Shown piece by piece: positions 12,195 to 22,226 of a DNA stretch of 64,000 nt. The stretch spans positions 20,356 through 84,355 of the forward strand of contig CACENJ010000004.1 of assembly GCA_902560855.1 (NCBI GenBank). Direction: 5' to 3'. The notes beneath the pieces are model-generated. The model made no database searches. It was not told the origin of the DNA and saw nothing but the letters and a program-made list of their open reading frames with translations. Position numbers and translations under genes: made by a program. The first letter of the stretch is position 1. Each line of letters opens with the position of its first letter. The DNA is from an uncultured Pelagibacteraceae bacterium. Its GTDB lineage: Bacteria; Pseudomonadota; Alphaproteobacteria; Pelagibacterales; Pelagibacteraceae.

Positions 12195-14851
12195 TGAATA
12201 AATTAATATTAAATTTTAAATCAAAAAATTTAAATAAAATTAAACACCCAAAATATTTTTTGGGTGGAAAAGGAGCTAATCTTTCAGAAATGGGCAAACT
12301 AGGACTGCCGGTTCCGCCAGGATTTACAATTTCCACAAAGGTATGTGAAATTTTTTACAACAATAATAAGAAATTAAATCAAAAAATACTTAAAGAAATA
12401 AAAAAAGAATTAAAAATAATCGAAAAACAATCAGGAAAAAAATTTGGTAATTTAATAAATCCATTGTTAGTTTCTGTTAGATCTGGGGCTCGAGTATCAA
12501 TGCCAGGAATGATGGATACTATACTTAATTTGGGATTAAACGATAAAACTGTTTTAGCTCTAGCAAAAAAAACCTCAAATATGAGATTTGCCAAGGACAG
12601 TTATAGAAGATTTATACAAATGTATAGCAATGTTGTTATGGGAGTAGAAAATTACAATTTTGAAGAATTAATAGAAAATTACAAGTTAACAAAAGGTGTT
12701 TTACTAGATACAGATCTTGATGAGTATGATTGGGACGGATTAATAAAAGATTTTAAAGAAGTAGTTAAAACTAAGACAAAAAAAGAATTTCCCCAAAATG
12801 TTTTTGATCAACTATTTGGAGCAATTAGTTCAGTATTTTTGTCTTGGGATAGCAATAGAGCAAAAATTTATAGAAGATTAAATCAAATCCCATCTAGTTG
12901 GGGAACAGCTGTAAATGTTCAATCAATGGTCTTTGGAAATATGGGTAAAGATTGCGCTACCGGCGTTGCTTTTACAAGAAATCCTTCGGATGGAAGTAAA
13001 GAAATTTATGGTGAATATTTAATTAATGCTCAAGGAGAAGACGTTGTTGCTGGCACAAGAACTCCACAATATATAACTAAAAAATCAAAAAAAATTACAT
13101 CTTCAAAGGAAAAATCCATGGAAGAATCCATGCCTAAAGTTTTTAATCAACTTAAGAAAATATTAAAAACTTTAGAAAATCATTATAAAGATATGCAAGA
13201 TGTAGAATTTACGGTCGAAAATAATAAACTTTGGATGTTGCAAACAAGATCTGGAAAAAGAACTCCAAAGTCAGCCATTAAAATAGCTGCAGATATGGTT
13301 AAGGAAAAATTAATTTCAAAAAAAGAAGCAATATTAAGAATAAATCCTAATTCATTAGATTCTCTTTTGCATCCAACATTAGATGAAGAAAGTGAAATTA
13401 ATGTAATTGCTAAAGGTTTGCCAGCATCTCCTGGAGCAGCAAGTGGAAAAGTCGTTTTTACATCTGAAGAAGCTGAAAGATTAAATAATATGATGCAAGA
13501 TACGATTTTAGTTAGAATTGAAACTTCTCCAGAAGATATTCATGGAATGCATGCTGCTAAAGGAATTCTTACATCAAGAGGCGGAATGACGAGCCATGCG
13601 GCAGTTGTTGCAAGAGGAATGGGCAGACCATGTGTATCTGGTTCTAGCGAGATAGACGTAGATTATGAAAAAAGGCTGTTTAAAACAAATCAGCATGAAA
13701 TAAAAGAAGGAGATATAATTACTATTGATGGCTCTACTGGTAGAATAATTTTAGGTAAAGTAAAAACTGTAAAACCAGAAATTTCTGGTGACTTTTCCAA
13801 AGTTATGGGTTGGGCTGATAGCTTTAGAAAATTAAAAATTAGAACAAATTCTGAAACACCGCTAGATAGCAAAACCGCCAGACAATTTGGGGCTGAGGGA
13901 ATTGGACTGTGTAGAACAGAACATATGTTTTTTGATGAAGAGAGAATTTTGTCAGTAAGAGAAATGATTTTGTCCAAATCGAAAGATGATAGAAACAAAG
14001 CTTTATTAAAGCTTTTGCCATATCAAAAAAATGATTTTATCAAAATATTTGAAATAATGAATGGACTTCCTGTTACTGTTAGATTACTAGATCCTCCATT
14101 ACACGAATTTTTACCAAGAAACAAAAATGAAATTTCTGATGTAGCTAATTCACTAAATTTATCCACCAAAGAAATAGAGGGAAGAATTAATGAACTACAC
14201 GAGCACAATCCAATGCTTGGACATAGGGGTTGTAGATTGGGAATTTCTTTCCCTGAAATTTATGAGATGCAATGTAGAGCAATTTTTGAAGCTCTAATTG
14301 AATGTAAGGATAAAAAAATCAAATCAATTTTACCAGAAATAATGATTCCATTAGTTTCTACAGAAGCAGAAATAAAAATTATGAAAGATTTAGTTATTAA
14401 GGTTGCAAGCCAAGTAGAAAATGAAAATAAGGTTAAAATAAAATTTTTAGTTGGAACTATGATTGAGCTACCTAGAGCAGCTATAAAAGCCCAAGATATT
14501 GCTAAACATGCTGAATTTTTTAGCTTTGGAACTAACGACTTAACTCAAACTACATTTGGAATTAGCAGGGATGATAGTGGAAAATTTTTAAATGACTATA
14601 TTGAAAATAAAATATTTGATATCGATCCTTTTGTATCAATAGATGAGGGAGTGGGAGATTTAATTGAAATTGCAACACAAAAGGGAAGAAGGCAGAATAA
14701 AAAAATTAAATTTGGAATATGTGGAGAGCATGGCGGAGATCCAAAAAGTATAGATTTTTGTTCTAAAATAGGATTGGATTATGTTTCTTGTTCACCATAC
14801 AGAGTACCTATTGCAAAATTAGCTGCAGCCCAAGCTCAGCTAAAAAAATGA
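12194..14851 (+). CDS. ppdK: Pyruvate, phosphate dikinase
   Basis: 'FLGGKGANLSEMGKLGLPVPPGFTIST', 'GILTSRGGMTSHAAVVARGMGRPCVSG', C-terminal 'FGICGEHGGDPKSIDFCSKIGLDYVSCSPYRVPIAKLAAAQA'. Confidence 0.97.
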   Translation: MNKLILNFKSKNLNKIKHPKYFLGGKGANLSEMGKLGLPVPPGFTISTKVCEIFYNNNKKLNQKILKEIKKELKIIEKQSGKKFGNLINPLLVSVRSGARVSMPGMMDTILNLGLNDKTVLALAKKTSNMRFAKDSYRRFIQMYSNVVMGVENYNFEELIENYKLTKGVLLDTDLDEYDWDGLIKDFKEVVKTKTKKEFPQNVFDQLFGAISSVFLSWDSNRAKIYRRLNQIPSSWGTAVNVQSMVFGNMGKDCATGVAFTRNPSDGSKEIYGEYLINAQGEDVVAGTRTPQYITKKSKKITSSKEKSMEESMPKVFNQLKKILKTLENHYKDMQDVEFTVENNKLWMLQTRSGKRTPKSAIKIAADMVKEKLISKKEAILRINPNSLDSLLHPTLDEESEINVIAKGLPASPGAASGKVVFTSEEAERLNNMMQDTILVRIETSPEDIHGMHAAKGILTSRGGMTSHAAVVARGMGRPCVSGSSEIDVDYEKRLFKTNQHEIKEGDIITIDGSTGRIILGKVKTVKPEISGDFSKVMGWADSFRKLKIRTNSETPLDSKTARQFGAEGIGLCRTEHMFFDEERILSVREMILSKSKDDRNKALLKLLPYQKNDFIKIFEIMNGLPVTVRLLDPPLHEFLPRNKNEISDVANSLNLSTKEIEGRINELHEHNPMLGHRGCRLGISFPEIYEMQCRAIFEALIECKDKKIKSILPEIMIPLVSTEAEIKIMKDLVIKVASQVENENKVKIKFLVGTMIELPRAAIKAQDIAKHAEFFSFGTNDLTQTTFGISRDDSGKFLNDYIENKIFDIDPFVSIDEGVGDLIEIATQKGRRQNKKIKFGICGEHGGDPKSIDFCSKIGLDYVSCSPYRVPIAKLAAAQAQLKK

Positions 14852-14950
14852 CGGGTGGCAGGATTTGAACTTGCTACTTTCGGTTTAAAAAACTTTTGCT
14901 CTTTAACATTTACATTACAACTAACATTATAAAGCGGAAACCGAAAATTT
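14849..14950 (-). other. tRNA-T-arm-like remnant or small structured RNA in convergent ppdK/nadC intergenic region
   Basis: Minus strand GCAAG-TTCAAAT-CCTGC-CACCCGTCA resembles a tRNA T-arm plus acceptor 3' strand (one T-stem mismatch). No matching 5' acceptor strand (ACGGGTG/GACGGGT) found. Perfect 9-bp inverted repeat TTTCGGTTT (14878-14886) / AAACCGAAA (about 14938-14946) spans the region. Confidence 0.3.
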
Positions 14951-14977
14951 TCAGGATGTTAACAGAACATCAATGTT

Positions 14978-15811
14978 TTAAATTTCTAGCTTGAGATCAA
15001 TAGCTGTAACGCTGTGGGTTAATTGACCAATTGAGATTCTATTGACACCTGTTGCAGCTATTTTTTTTACATTTTTAAGAGTAACATTTCCCGATGCTTC
15101 AGTTTGATAATATTTTTTAGAGAGCTTAACTGCTTTTTTTAAGTTTTTTAAGTTAAAGTTATCAAATAAAATTCTATTAAAATTCATTCCTAAAATTTTC
15201 TTTAGTTGATTTAAATTATCAACCTCAACTGTTATAATTTTTTTATTTTTAAATTTATTAGCCTTAATTATTAGATCATCAATACTTTCGTAAGCAATAT
15301 GATTATCCTTTATAAAATATTCATCACTTAAACTAAATCTATGATTTGTTCCACCTCCCAACTTTACGCCATATTTCTGCACAATTCTAAAATTTGGAAT
15401 TGTTTTTCTTGTGCAGCAAATTTTACATTTTTTTCCAGCTTTTCTAACAAATTGATTTGTTTTTGTTGCTACCCCGGAAATATGGGATAAAAAGTTCAAG
15501 GAAACTCTTTCAGCAGTTAGTATATTTTTTATATTACCTTTGATTATAGCAATAACATCACCTTTTTTAACATAAGAACCTTCTTTTATTTTTTTAGTAA
15601 ATTTTATTTTTTTGTCTATTATTTTAAATGTTTGTTTAGCAAATTCTAATCCACCAATAATTCCTTTTTGGTTAGAAACTAATTTTAATTCTTTATTAAT
15701 ATTATTGGCTAATAAATTTGATGTAATATCTCTATCGAGTCCTATATCTTCTTCAAGTGCTTTTCTTACAATTCTTCTAATAATTTTTATAGATAAAAAA
15801 TTTTTAATCAT
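14978..15811 (-). CDS. nadC: Nicotinate-nucleotide pyrophosphorylase (quinolinate phosphoribosyltransferase)
   Basis: 'ALEEDIGLDRDITSNLL', 'CCTRKTIPNFRIVQKYGVKLGGGTNHRFSLSDEYFIKDNHI', 'EASGNVTLKNVKKIAATGVNRISIGQLTHS'. Confidence 0.95.
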   Translation of the reverse strand: MIKNFLSIKIIRRIVRKALEEDIGLDRDITSNLLANNINKELKLVSNQKGIIGGLEFAKQTFKIIDKKIKFTKKIKEGSYVKKGDVIAIIKGNIKNILTAERVSLNFLSHISGVATKTNQFVRKAGKKCKICCTRKTIPNFRIVQKYGVKLGGGTNHRFSLSDEYFIKDNHIAYESIDDLIIKANKFKNKKIITVEVDNLNQLKKILGMNFNRILFDNFNLKNLKKAVKLSKKYYQTEASGNVTLKNVKKIAATGVNRISIGQLTHSVTAIDLKLEI

Positions 15812-15819
15812 AATATTTT

Positions 15820-17004
15820 TTATAAATTATAATAAACTAATTTTAGCAACTTGGTTAAAGCTTTATACAAAGGTATTGTTCCAAGATCATCAGTTAAAAG
15901 TATTTTAGGAGAAAAAATTAAACATATTGAAGAAAAAGCAACTATTTTTTTAATTTTAGAAATTTTTTTTGATTTTCGTTCTATATAATCGCTATCGATT
16001 ATTTTTGTTTTAAAAAGGAAAATTAAAAAAATAATTAAGAAATTATAATTTAAATATGTAATTCTACCCCAATCTAAAGCCAAAATATATATAGGAAGGG
16101 AAAATAATACTATAATTAAAATTATTTTTTTTATATTGTTTTTTAATTCAACAAAATTTTCATTAATTCTAATAAAATAAAATATTGGAAGTAAATTTAT
16201 CAAGAAAATAAAAGTATATCTTAATATTCCAATTGCAGAGATTTTATTTATAACATTAAAAAAGTGGTTTTCGACAGGTTTAGAAAGCCAGCTAATTGCA
16301 CCATCTCCCACACTAATTTTAATATTTTTTTCACTATAACTACTGATCATTTCAGATAATTTTGCAGATTCTCCCACATACAAATTTAAAAATATTAGTG
16401 CAAAAATTATTATTAATGTAAAAAAAAGGTGCTTTAAATTAATTCTTTCTTTTAAAAAAAAATTATATTTAAAATAAAATACTAAAAAATAATAATAAAT
16501 ATAAAAAAAAGTTATTTCATGAATTAAACATGAAACACTAAAGATCGTGAAAAAGTAAAAAAAAAGGCTGTTTAAATTTGAAGCTCTTATTAAAGTGAAT
16601 GCTAAAAAGAGTAATAAAACAAATATATCCTTTCTACCTAGCGCTTCCAATTCTCCAATTGGGTATAAAAATGAGATAGAAGAAAAAATAAATAATAACC
16701 AAAAGAAGTTAATTTTTATTTTAGAAAAAAAATAAACAAAAAATAGAGTGTAAATTAGATAAGCTCCAATCTGAAAAAATAATATAAGATTTTTAATTTT
16801 AAAATCTGTAAAATTTGATAATTCATAAATTACCTGACCAATTAGTCCTCTTCTAACAAAACCTCCTTCGTAGTTAATTAGCCAGTCTGTGTAAACATAT
16901 TTATTAGGAAATTGTTCTAACTGGAAAAATAAAAATAAAATATAAGATAAAAGAATATATAAGAAATAGAGAAATACAATTTTGTTTTTTTTATAAGATT
17001 GCAT
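15820..17004 (-). CDS. Multi-pass membrane protein, EpsG/polysaccharide-polymerase-like (function uncertain)
   Basis: 394 aa, many hydrophobic segments, 'NYEGGFVRRGLIGQ' motif; adjacent to sugar epimerases. Confidence 0.55.
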   Translation of the reverse strand: MQSYKKNKIVFLYFLYILLSYILFLFFQLEQFPNKYVYTDWLINYEGGFVRRGLIGQVIYELSNFTDFKIKNLILFFQIGAYLIYTLFFVYFFSKIKINFFWLLFIFSSISFLYPIGELEALGRKDIFVLLLFLAFTLIRASNLNSLFFYFFTIFSVSCLIHEITFFYIYYYFLVFYFKYNFFLKERINLKHLFFTLIIIFALIFLNLYVGESAKLSEMISSYSEKNIKISVGDGAISWLSKPVENHFFNVINKISAIGILRYTFIFLINLLPIFYFIRINENFVELKNNIKKIILIIVLFSLPIYILALDWGRITYLNYNFLIIFLIFLFKTKIIDSDYIERKSKKISKIKKIVAFSSICLIFSPKILLTDDLGTIPLYKALTKLLKLVYYNL

Positions 17005-17022
17005 TTAGTAAGGTCTTAATAT

Positions 17023-18072
17023 TTATTTTTGGTTATAAATTAATTCAGTAATTATTTTTTTTGTATTATATTTTTGTTTCCACGCAGGATAATCTTTTTT
17101 AAATTTTTCAATATTTGAAATATACCATATATGGTCGCCAACTCTATTTTTTTTAAGAACTTCTTTTTTAATTTTTATTTTTGAAATATTTTCAACTAGT
17201 TCAAGAGCTTCAATTATTGAACAGTTAGAAAATCTGCCTCCTCCAATATTATAAATTTCACCATATTTTGGTTTTTTATAAAATTCCCAAAAACAATTTA
17301 CTAAATCATAGCTATGTATATTGTCTCTTACCTGCTTTCCTTTGTAGCCTATCATTGAATATTTTTTCTTTGATAAAGCTATCTTTACTAAATAAGATAA
17401 AAATCCATGAAGCTTAGCACCGCTATGATTTGGACCAGTAATACATCCTCCTCTAAACGAAACTGTTTTAAGCCCAACATTTTTGCCATATTCTTGAACA
17501 ATTAAATCTGCATAAACTTTTGAGACACCAAAAAAACTATGAGTACAGTTATCTATAGGAAATTTTTCATTTATTCCTTTGTAATATTTATCATTTTTTT
17601 TTAATTCCCATCTTTTATTTTTTTCAAATATTTTTAATTTGTTGGGATTGTCTCCGTACACTTTATTTGTTGACATAAAAATAAACGGTGAATTCGGACA
17701 GTATTTTTTTGTTAGTTCAAGAAGGTTTAGCGTTCCTGTAGCATTTACATTAAAGTCTATTAATGGAAAGTTTTTTCCATAATCATGAGAAGGCTGTGCT
17801 GCGCAATGGATAATTACTGATATATTTCTATAATATTTTTTAAATATTTTTTCTAACCCATTGTAATTTCTTATATCAATATTAAAATTTCTAAAATTTT
17901 TATTATTTTTAATTAGTTTGTTTTTTACCCAGGCTGTTGATCCTTCATTTCCAAAAAAAACCTTTCTTAGGTTATTGTCTATACCAACAACATTAAATCC
18001 TTTTTTTGCAAAGAAATTTACAGATTCCGAACCTACTAAACCACTAGAACCAGTTATTATTGCTACTGACAT
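17023..18072 (-). CDS. NAD-dependent epimerase/dehydratase (CDP-paratose 2-epimerase-like)
   Basis: Rossmann 'ITGSSGLVGSESVNFFAKKGFNVVGIDNN', 'STNKVYGDNPN', extended SDR fold. Confidence 0.82.
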   Translation of the reverse strand: MSVAIITGSSGLVGSESVNFFAKKGFNVVGIDNNLRKVFFGNEGSTAWVKNKLIKNNKNFRNFNIDIRNYNGLEKIFKKYYRNISVIIHCAAQPSHDYGKNFPLIDFNVNATGTLNLLELTKKYCPNSPFIFMSTNKVYGDNPNKLKIFEKNKRWELKKNDKYYKGINEKFPIDNCTHSFFGVSKVYADLIVQEYGKNVGLKTVSFRGGCITGPNHSGAKLHGFLSYLVKIALSKKKYSMIGYKGKQVRDNIHSYDLVNCFWEFYKKPKYGEIYNIGGGRFSNCSIIEALELVENISKIKIKKEVLKKNRVGDHIWYISNIEKFKKDYPAWKQKYNTKKIITELIYNQK

Positions 18073-18076
18073 TTTT

Positions 18077-19102
18077 TTAAAAACCTTTTAAAATTTTTTT
18101 ATTTTTTATCATCCAAAAATAAATATCCTTCATAATCTGATTGATATTTTTTTTGGGTTTCCATCTGTAAATTTTTTTTACTTTTTTTATACAACTAACA
18201 TAATAAGGTATGTCATAATTTGATGTTTCTTTTATTTTTTCTTTTTTGCAAATATTTTTTGTTATTTCTTCACATATCTTTGTTAGTCCTATTAGTGAAA
18301 TTTTATTCATTATACCGCCCCCAACATTTATAGTGATATTCTTTATTTTTTTTATTTTTTTTATTTGAAGATAGATCAGCTCATTTAGATCATCAATATG
18401 CAGAACATCACGCACTTGATTGCCATATCCACCATATCCTATGTATTTAATTTTTTTTTTTTGTATATGATTTTTCATCCAAAAGGAAAAAAGTCCTTGC
18501 TCTTGTTTGCCAAATTGCCAAGGTCCGCTAATAACCCCACATCTATTTATAATATAACTAATATTAAATAAATATGAGTACTCTTTGATAAGTTCTTCAG
18601 AAAAAAGTTTTGTGAGACCATATATAGATCTAATGTCTGAAGTGTTAAAATTTTCAGAAATCTCTTTTCTAAGATTAAATTTATTTTTGTATTTATTTTT
18701 TGATACAAAATTATTAATTTTTTTTATTGAATAAACTCTACTTGTTGACAAATATATTATAGAAGAATTGTATTTTAAAGAATGATTTAGCGTATTCAAT
18801 GTTGTTAAAAAATTATTTTTTATTACATCATCCATGTTTTTTTTTGAGTTTTCTATTGCTGGGTCAGAACAACAATCAATAAAAATATTAACTTTTCCCA
18901 ATTTTTTTAGAGAATTCGTTTTTGAGATATCTTTATTAATGTTATTAATTTTGTTTTTAACTAATCTTTTGTAATTTATCCTTGAACCTTTTCTAGAAAA
19001 ATTATCTACACTTGTTATTTTCGCATTTTTTAACTTTTTTTTCAAAAAAATTGCTATGTTTGATCCGATAAATCCACATCCACCCAAAATGACAATTTTC
19101 AT
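18077..19102 (-). CDS. NAD-dependent epimerase/dehydratase, related to the neighbouring epimerase
   Basis: 'ILGGCGFIGSNIAIFLKKK', 'STSRVYS', 'YGLTKLFSEELIKEY'. Confidence 0.82.
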   Translation of the reverse strand: MKIVILGGCGFIGSNIAIFLKKKLKNAKITSVDNFSRKGSRINYKRLVKNKINNINKDISKTNSLKKLGKVNIFIDCCSDPAIENSKKNMDDVIKNNFLTTLNTLNHSLKYNSSIIYLSTSRVYSIKKINNFVSKNKYKNKFNLRKEISENFNTSDIRSIYGLTKLFSEELIKEYSYLFNISYIINRCGVISGPWQFGKQEQGLFSFWMKNHIQKKKIKYIGYGGYGNQVRDVLHIDDLNELIYLQIKKIKKIKNITINVGGGIMNKISLIGLTKICEEITKNICKKEKIKETSNYDIPYYVSCIKKVKKIYRWKPKKNINQIMKDIYFWMIKNKKILKGF

Positions 19103-19132
19103 ATATAAATATTTGAATTATACTCTAACATT

Positions 19133-19858
19133 ATGAAGTTATCTATAATAGTCCCACACTTTAATGAAGCAAAAAATATAGAAGATTTTTGTATAAATTT
19201 TTCTACAAGAAATAAAATTGAAAATTATGAAGTAGTTTTTATCAATGATTATAGCAACGATAATACTGAAAGTTTGGTTGAAACACTTTCTAATAGATTT
19301 GATAAATTTCTTTTTATTAAAAATGATAAAAAAAAAGGTTTGGGTGGAGCGATTCGTACTGGTATTTCAAAATCATCAGGAGAATTAATTGTAATAATGA
19401 TGTGTGATTCATCTGACTCAATTGATGATTTGCAAGTTTACTATAAACTTATGAAAGAAAATGAATGTGATGCAGTTTTTGGTTCTCGATTTTTAAAAGA
19501 CTCCAAAGTTTATAATTATCCTGTTAAAAAATTAGTTTTGAATAGAATTTTTAATTATTTTGTAAAATTACTTTTTTGGTCTGATTATAATGATTTTACC
19601 AACGCATTTAAAATTTATAAAAAAAAAACTTTATTAAGCATATACCCGTTGGTTTCCGAACATTTCAATATTTTTTTAGAAATTCCATTAAAAATAATTT
19701 ATAGAAATTTTAATTATAAAATAATTGCAATTGAATGGAATAATAAAAGGATAGGAAAAAGCAATTTTAGAATAAGAGAGCTAGGTTCAAAATATTTTTT
19801 TACTCTTTTATATTGTTTTTTTGAAAAAATTCTTATTTTGGGTAACAAAAAAAAATAA
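19133..19858 (+). CDS. Glycosyltransferase family 2 (dolichol/undecaprenyl-phosphate sugar synthase-like)
   Basis: 'LSIIVPHFNEAKNIEDFC', 'KKGLGGAIRTGISKSSGELIVIMMCDSSD'. Confidence 0.85.
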   Translation: MKLSIIVPHFNEAKNIEDFCINFSTRNKIENYEVVFINDYSNDNTESLVETLSNRFDKFLFIKNDKKKGLGGAIRTGISKSSGELIVIMMCDSSDSIDDLQVYYKLMKENECDAVFGSRFLKDSKVYNYPVKKLVLNRIFNYFVKLLFWSDYNDFTNAFKIYKKKTLLSIYPLVSEHFNIFLEIPLKIIYRNFNYKIIAIEWNNKRIGKSNFRIRELGSKYFFTLLYCFFEKILILGNKKK

Positions 19859-19860
19859 TT

Positions 19861-20850
19861 TTATCTTCCTATTTCGGCCATTCTCTCAACTGATTTTCTT
19901 GCTTTTTCAATTGTTTCTTGATTTAAAATTATTTCATTAGTTTCATTTTCCAGACAATCTAAAACTTTTGGAAGAGTAATTTTTTTCATGTGTGGACACA
20001 AATTACACGGCTTAATAAATTCAACATTTGGGTTATCTACTTGGACATTGTCACTCATGGAGCATTCAGTTACCATCATTACTTTCTTTGGCTGGTTATC
20101 TTTTACATATTTAATCATTCCACTGGTTGATCCAGCAAAGTCACTAGCACTGATTACATCCGGAGGACATTCTGGATGAGCAATTATTTTTATACCCGGG
20201 TTGCTTTTTCTTATCTGATTGATTTCTTCATCATTAAACTGTTCATGTACTTCACAAGTACCTTTCCAAGAAATAATTTCCACATCTGTTTGTGAAGCAA
20301 CATATTTTGCGAGATAATCATCTGGTAAAAATATTACTTTTTTAACATTTAAAGATTTAACAATTTTTAATGCATTTGCAGAGGTGCAACACACATCTGT
20401 TTCAGCCTTAACATCTGCAGAAGTATTTACATATGATACCACAGGAACACCTGGATATTTTTTTTTTAAATTTCTTACATCTTGCCCAGTTATAGACGCC
20501 GCTAGCGAACATCCAGCTTTCATATCTGGAAGAAAAACCTTTTTTTCCGGACTCATTAATTTTGCAGTTTCCGCCATAAAATGAACCCCGCACATTATTA
20601 TAATATCAGCTTTAGTTTTTGCGGCTTCCACAGCAAGTGCAAGAGAGTCTGCAGAAAAATCAGAAACACCATGGTATATTTCTGGAGTTTGGTAGTTATG
20701 TGCAAGTATAACTGCGTTTTTTTCTTTTTTTAATTGATTGATTTTGTAGATATATGGTGCATGAATAGACCATTCTATCTCAGGCAATACTCTAGAAATT
20801 TTTTTATAAATAGGTGCTGTTGCTTTTTTTATTTCACTTGTAAATTCCAT
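19861..20850 (-). CDS. nadA: Quinolinate synthase
   Basis: 'AVILAHNYQTPEIYHGVSDFSADSLALA', 'CGVHFMAETAKLMSPEKKVFLPD', conserved Cys 'VDNPNVEFIKPCNLCPHMKKITL'. Confidence 0.95.
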   Translation of the reverse strand: MEFTSEIKKATAPIYKKISRVLPEIEWSIHAPYIYKINQLKKEKNAVILAHNYQTPEIYHGVSDFSADSLALAVEAAKTKADIIIMCGVHFMAETAKLMSPEKKVFLPDMKAGCSLAASITGQDVRNLKKKYPGVPVVSYVNTSADVKAETDVCCTSANALKIVKSLNVKKVIFLPDDYLAKYVASQTDVEIISWKGTCEVHEQFNDEEINQIRKSNPGIKIIAHPECPPDVISASDFAGSTSGMIKYVKDNQPKKVMMVTECSMSDNVQVDNPNVEFIKPCNLCPHMKKITLPKVLDCLENETNEIILNQETIEKARKSVERMAEIGR

Positions 20851-20905
20851 AACTAAAATCTATCAACTTGAAAGATAATTGTCATTCTATTATTCTGACG
20901 CATAA

Positions 20906-20990
20906 GCGGCCATGCTGAAATTGGTAGACAGGCTTGGTTGAGGGCCAAGTGGGATTCCCATTGAGAGTTCGAGTCTCTCTGGCCGCACCA
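20906..20990 (+). tRNA. tRNA-Leu (anticodon GAG)
   Basis: Acceptor GCGGCCA...TGGCCGC plus ACCA; anticodon arm CTTGG-TTGAGGG-CCAAG; long variable arm; T-arm GAGAG-TTCGAGT-CTCTC. Confidence 0.95.
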
Positions 20991-21452
20991 TTATTTTGCT
21001 ATATCTATAGAAAAATAGCATGAATTTGGATCTTTTTTATAATGAGCAAACGGTTCACAAGTTTTAAATCCATAACTTTCAAATAATTTTCTTGCAGGTG
21101 AAAAAAAATTACCTGAACCTGTCTCAACGCTTATTTTTCTAATATTTAATTTCTTTGCTTCATTTATTAAATGATCGATAATTTTAATTCCAAATCCATT
21201 TTTTCTAAATTCATCTACTATTCTTATCGATTTAAATTCACCATGATTTTCATCCAAAAATTTTAATGCTCCACAACCAATAAGTTTTTCGTTTTCCCAC
21301 AGACTCCAAAACTTTATAGATGAAACTTTTAAACCTGGTATATCCAAAACATGCGTGCTTCCTTTTGGTGATACAGATCTTAACTCAATAAAATGTTTTT
21401 TTAAAAGTTCGTTTACCTCAGGATGATCAAAATTATTTTCTATTGATTTCAT
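20991..21452 (-). CDS. GNAT family N-acetyltransferase
   Basis: 'FKSIRIVDEFRKNGFGIKIIDHLINEAKKLNIRKISVETGS...FYESYGFKTCEPF'-type acetyl-CoA binding core. Confidence 0.88.
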   Translation of the reverse strand: MKSIENNFDHPEVNELLKKHFIELRSVSPKGSTHVLDIPGLKVSSIKFWSLWENEKLIGCGALKFLDENHGEFKSIRIVDEFRKNGFGIKIIDHLINEAKKLNIRKISVETGSGNFFSPARKLFESYGFKTCEPFAHYKKDPNSCYFSIDIAK

Positions 21453-21459
21453 GAATTTA

Positions 21460-22158
21460 TCAATATTTTTTATATTTTTTCATTGAAACGTTAGCTAGTA
21501 AAAGATTGGGATCTATAAAAATTTTTGATTTTTTAATTTTTTTGAAAGATTTGTAGGCAAATATAGCTATAGGCAACTCAGTACATCCAAGTATTATTTT
21601 TTTACATTTAATTTTCATTAAATAATTAATTGCAGGTTTTATTGCTTTTTCAGCCTCCTTAACTTTTCCTAATTTGACATATTTTATTGCTTTATTAACA
21701 GACTTAGTTTGCAATAGTTGATCTGGGCTTACTAATTTGAAATTTTTATCAAAATATTTATTATAAACACCCGTTTTTAAAGTTGCTTCTGTGCAAAGGA
21801 TTCCAATTTTTGAATTTTTTTTACAAGTTTTCTTCGTATGAAAATAAACTTCTTTCGGCATACTTATTATTGGAATTTTAACTTTTTTTTGTAAATCATC
21901 ATACCAATAATGCGCTGTATTGCATGGCATTACGATAAATTTACATTTATTTTTTTTAAGCAAATTACACCCTGCAATTAAACTTTTTAAAACGTTGTAA
22001 TATTTATTAAGATTTTCAGGTCTTTTAGGAATATTTGATTTGTTGTAAAGAATAAAAAGAGGGTATTTTTGGTCAGATTTCCCTCTATTTAAAACTGCAA
22101 GTTTATTACAAAAATCTAAACCCGCTTGTGTTCCCATTCCACCTAAAATACCAATCAT
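21460..22158 (-). CDS. Aspartate/glutamate racemase family protein
   Basis: 'IGILGGMGTQAGLDF', 'VMPCNTAHYWYDDLQ', 'ILGCTELPIA'. Confidence 0.9.
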   Translation of the reverse strand: MIGILGGMGTQAGLDFCNKLAVLNRGKSDQKYPLFILYNKSNIPKRPENLNKYYNVLKSLIAGCNLLKKNKCKFIVMPCNTAHYWYDDLQKKVKIPIISMPKEVYFHTKKTCKKNSKIGILCTEATLKTGVYNKYFDKNFKLVSPDQLLQTKSVNKAIKYVKLGKVKEAEKAIKPAINYLMKIKCKKIILGCTELPIAIFAYKSFKKIKKSKIFIDPNLLLANVSMKKYKKY

Positions 22159-22226
22159 AATAATTCAATTTTAAAAAAATTTTTCTTTTAGTCTTATAAT
22201 TATACAATTATTATCTAATTATAATT

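Noticed and set aside
13690-13998. 102-aa ORF antisense to ppdK (and similar ORFs antisense to glyS, alaS, acnA)
   Set aside because: Antisense shadow ORFs within highly conserved genes; no independent support.
14849-14950. Permuted (two-piece) tmRNA gene
   Set aside because: Only a T-arm/acceptor-like segment is visible; there is no room for a coding piece because ppdK and nadC flank it directly.
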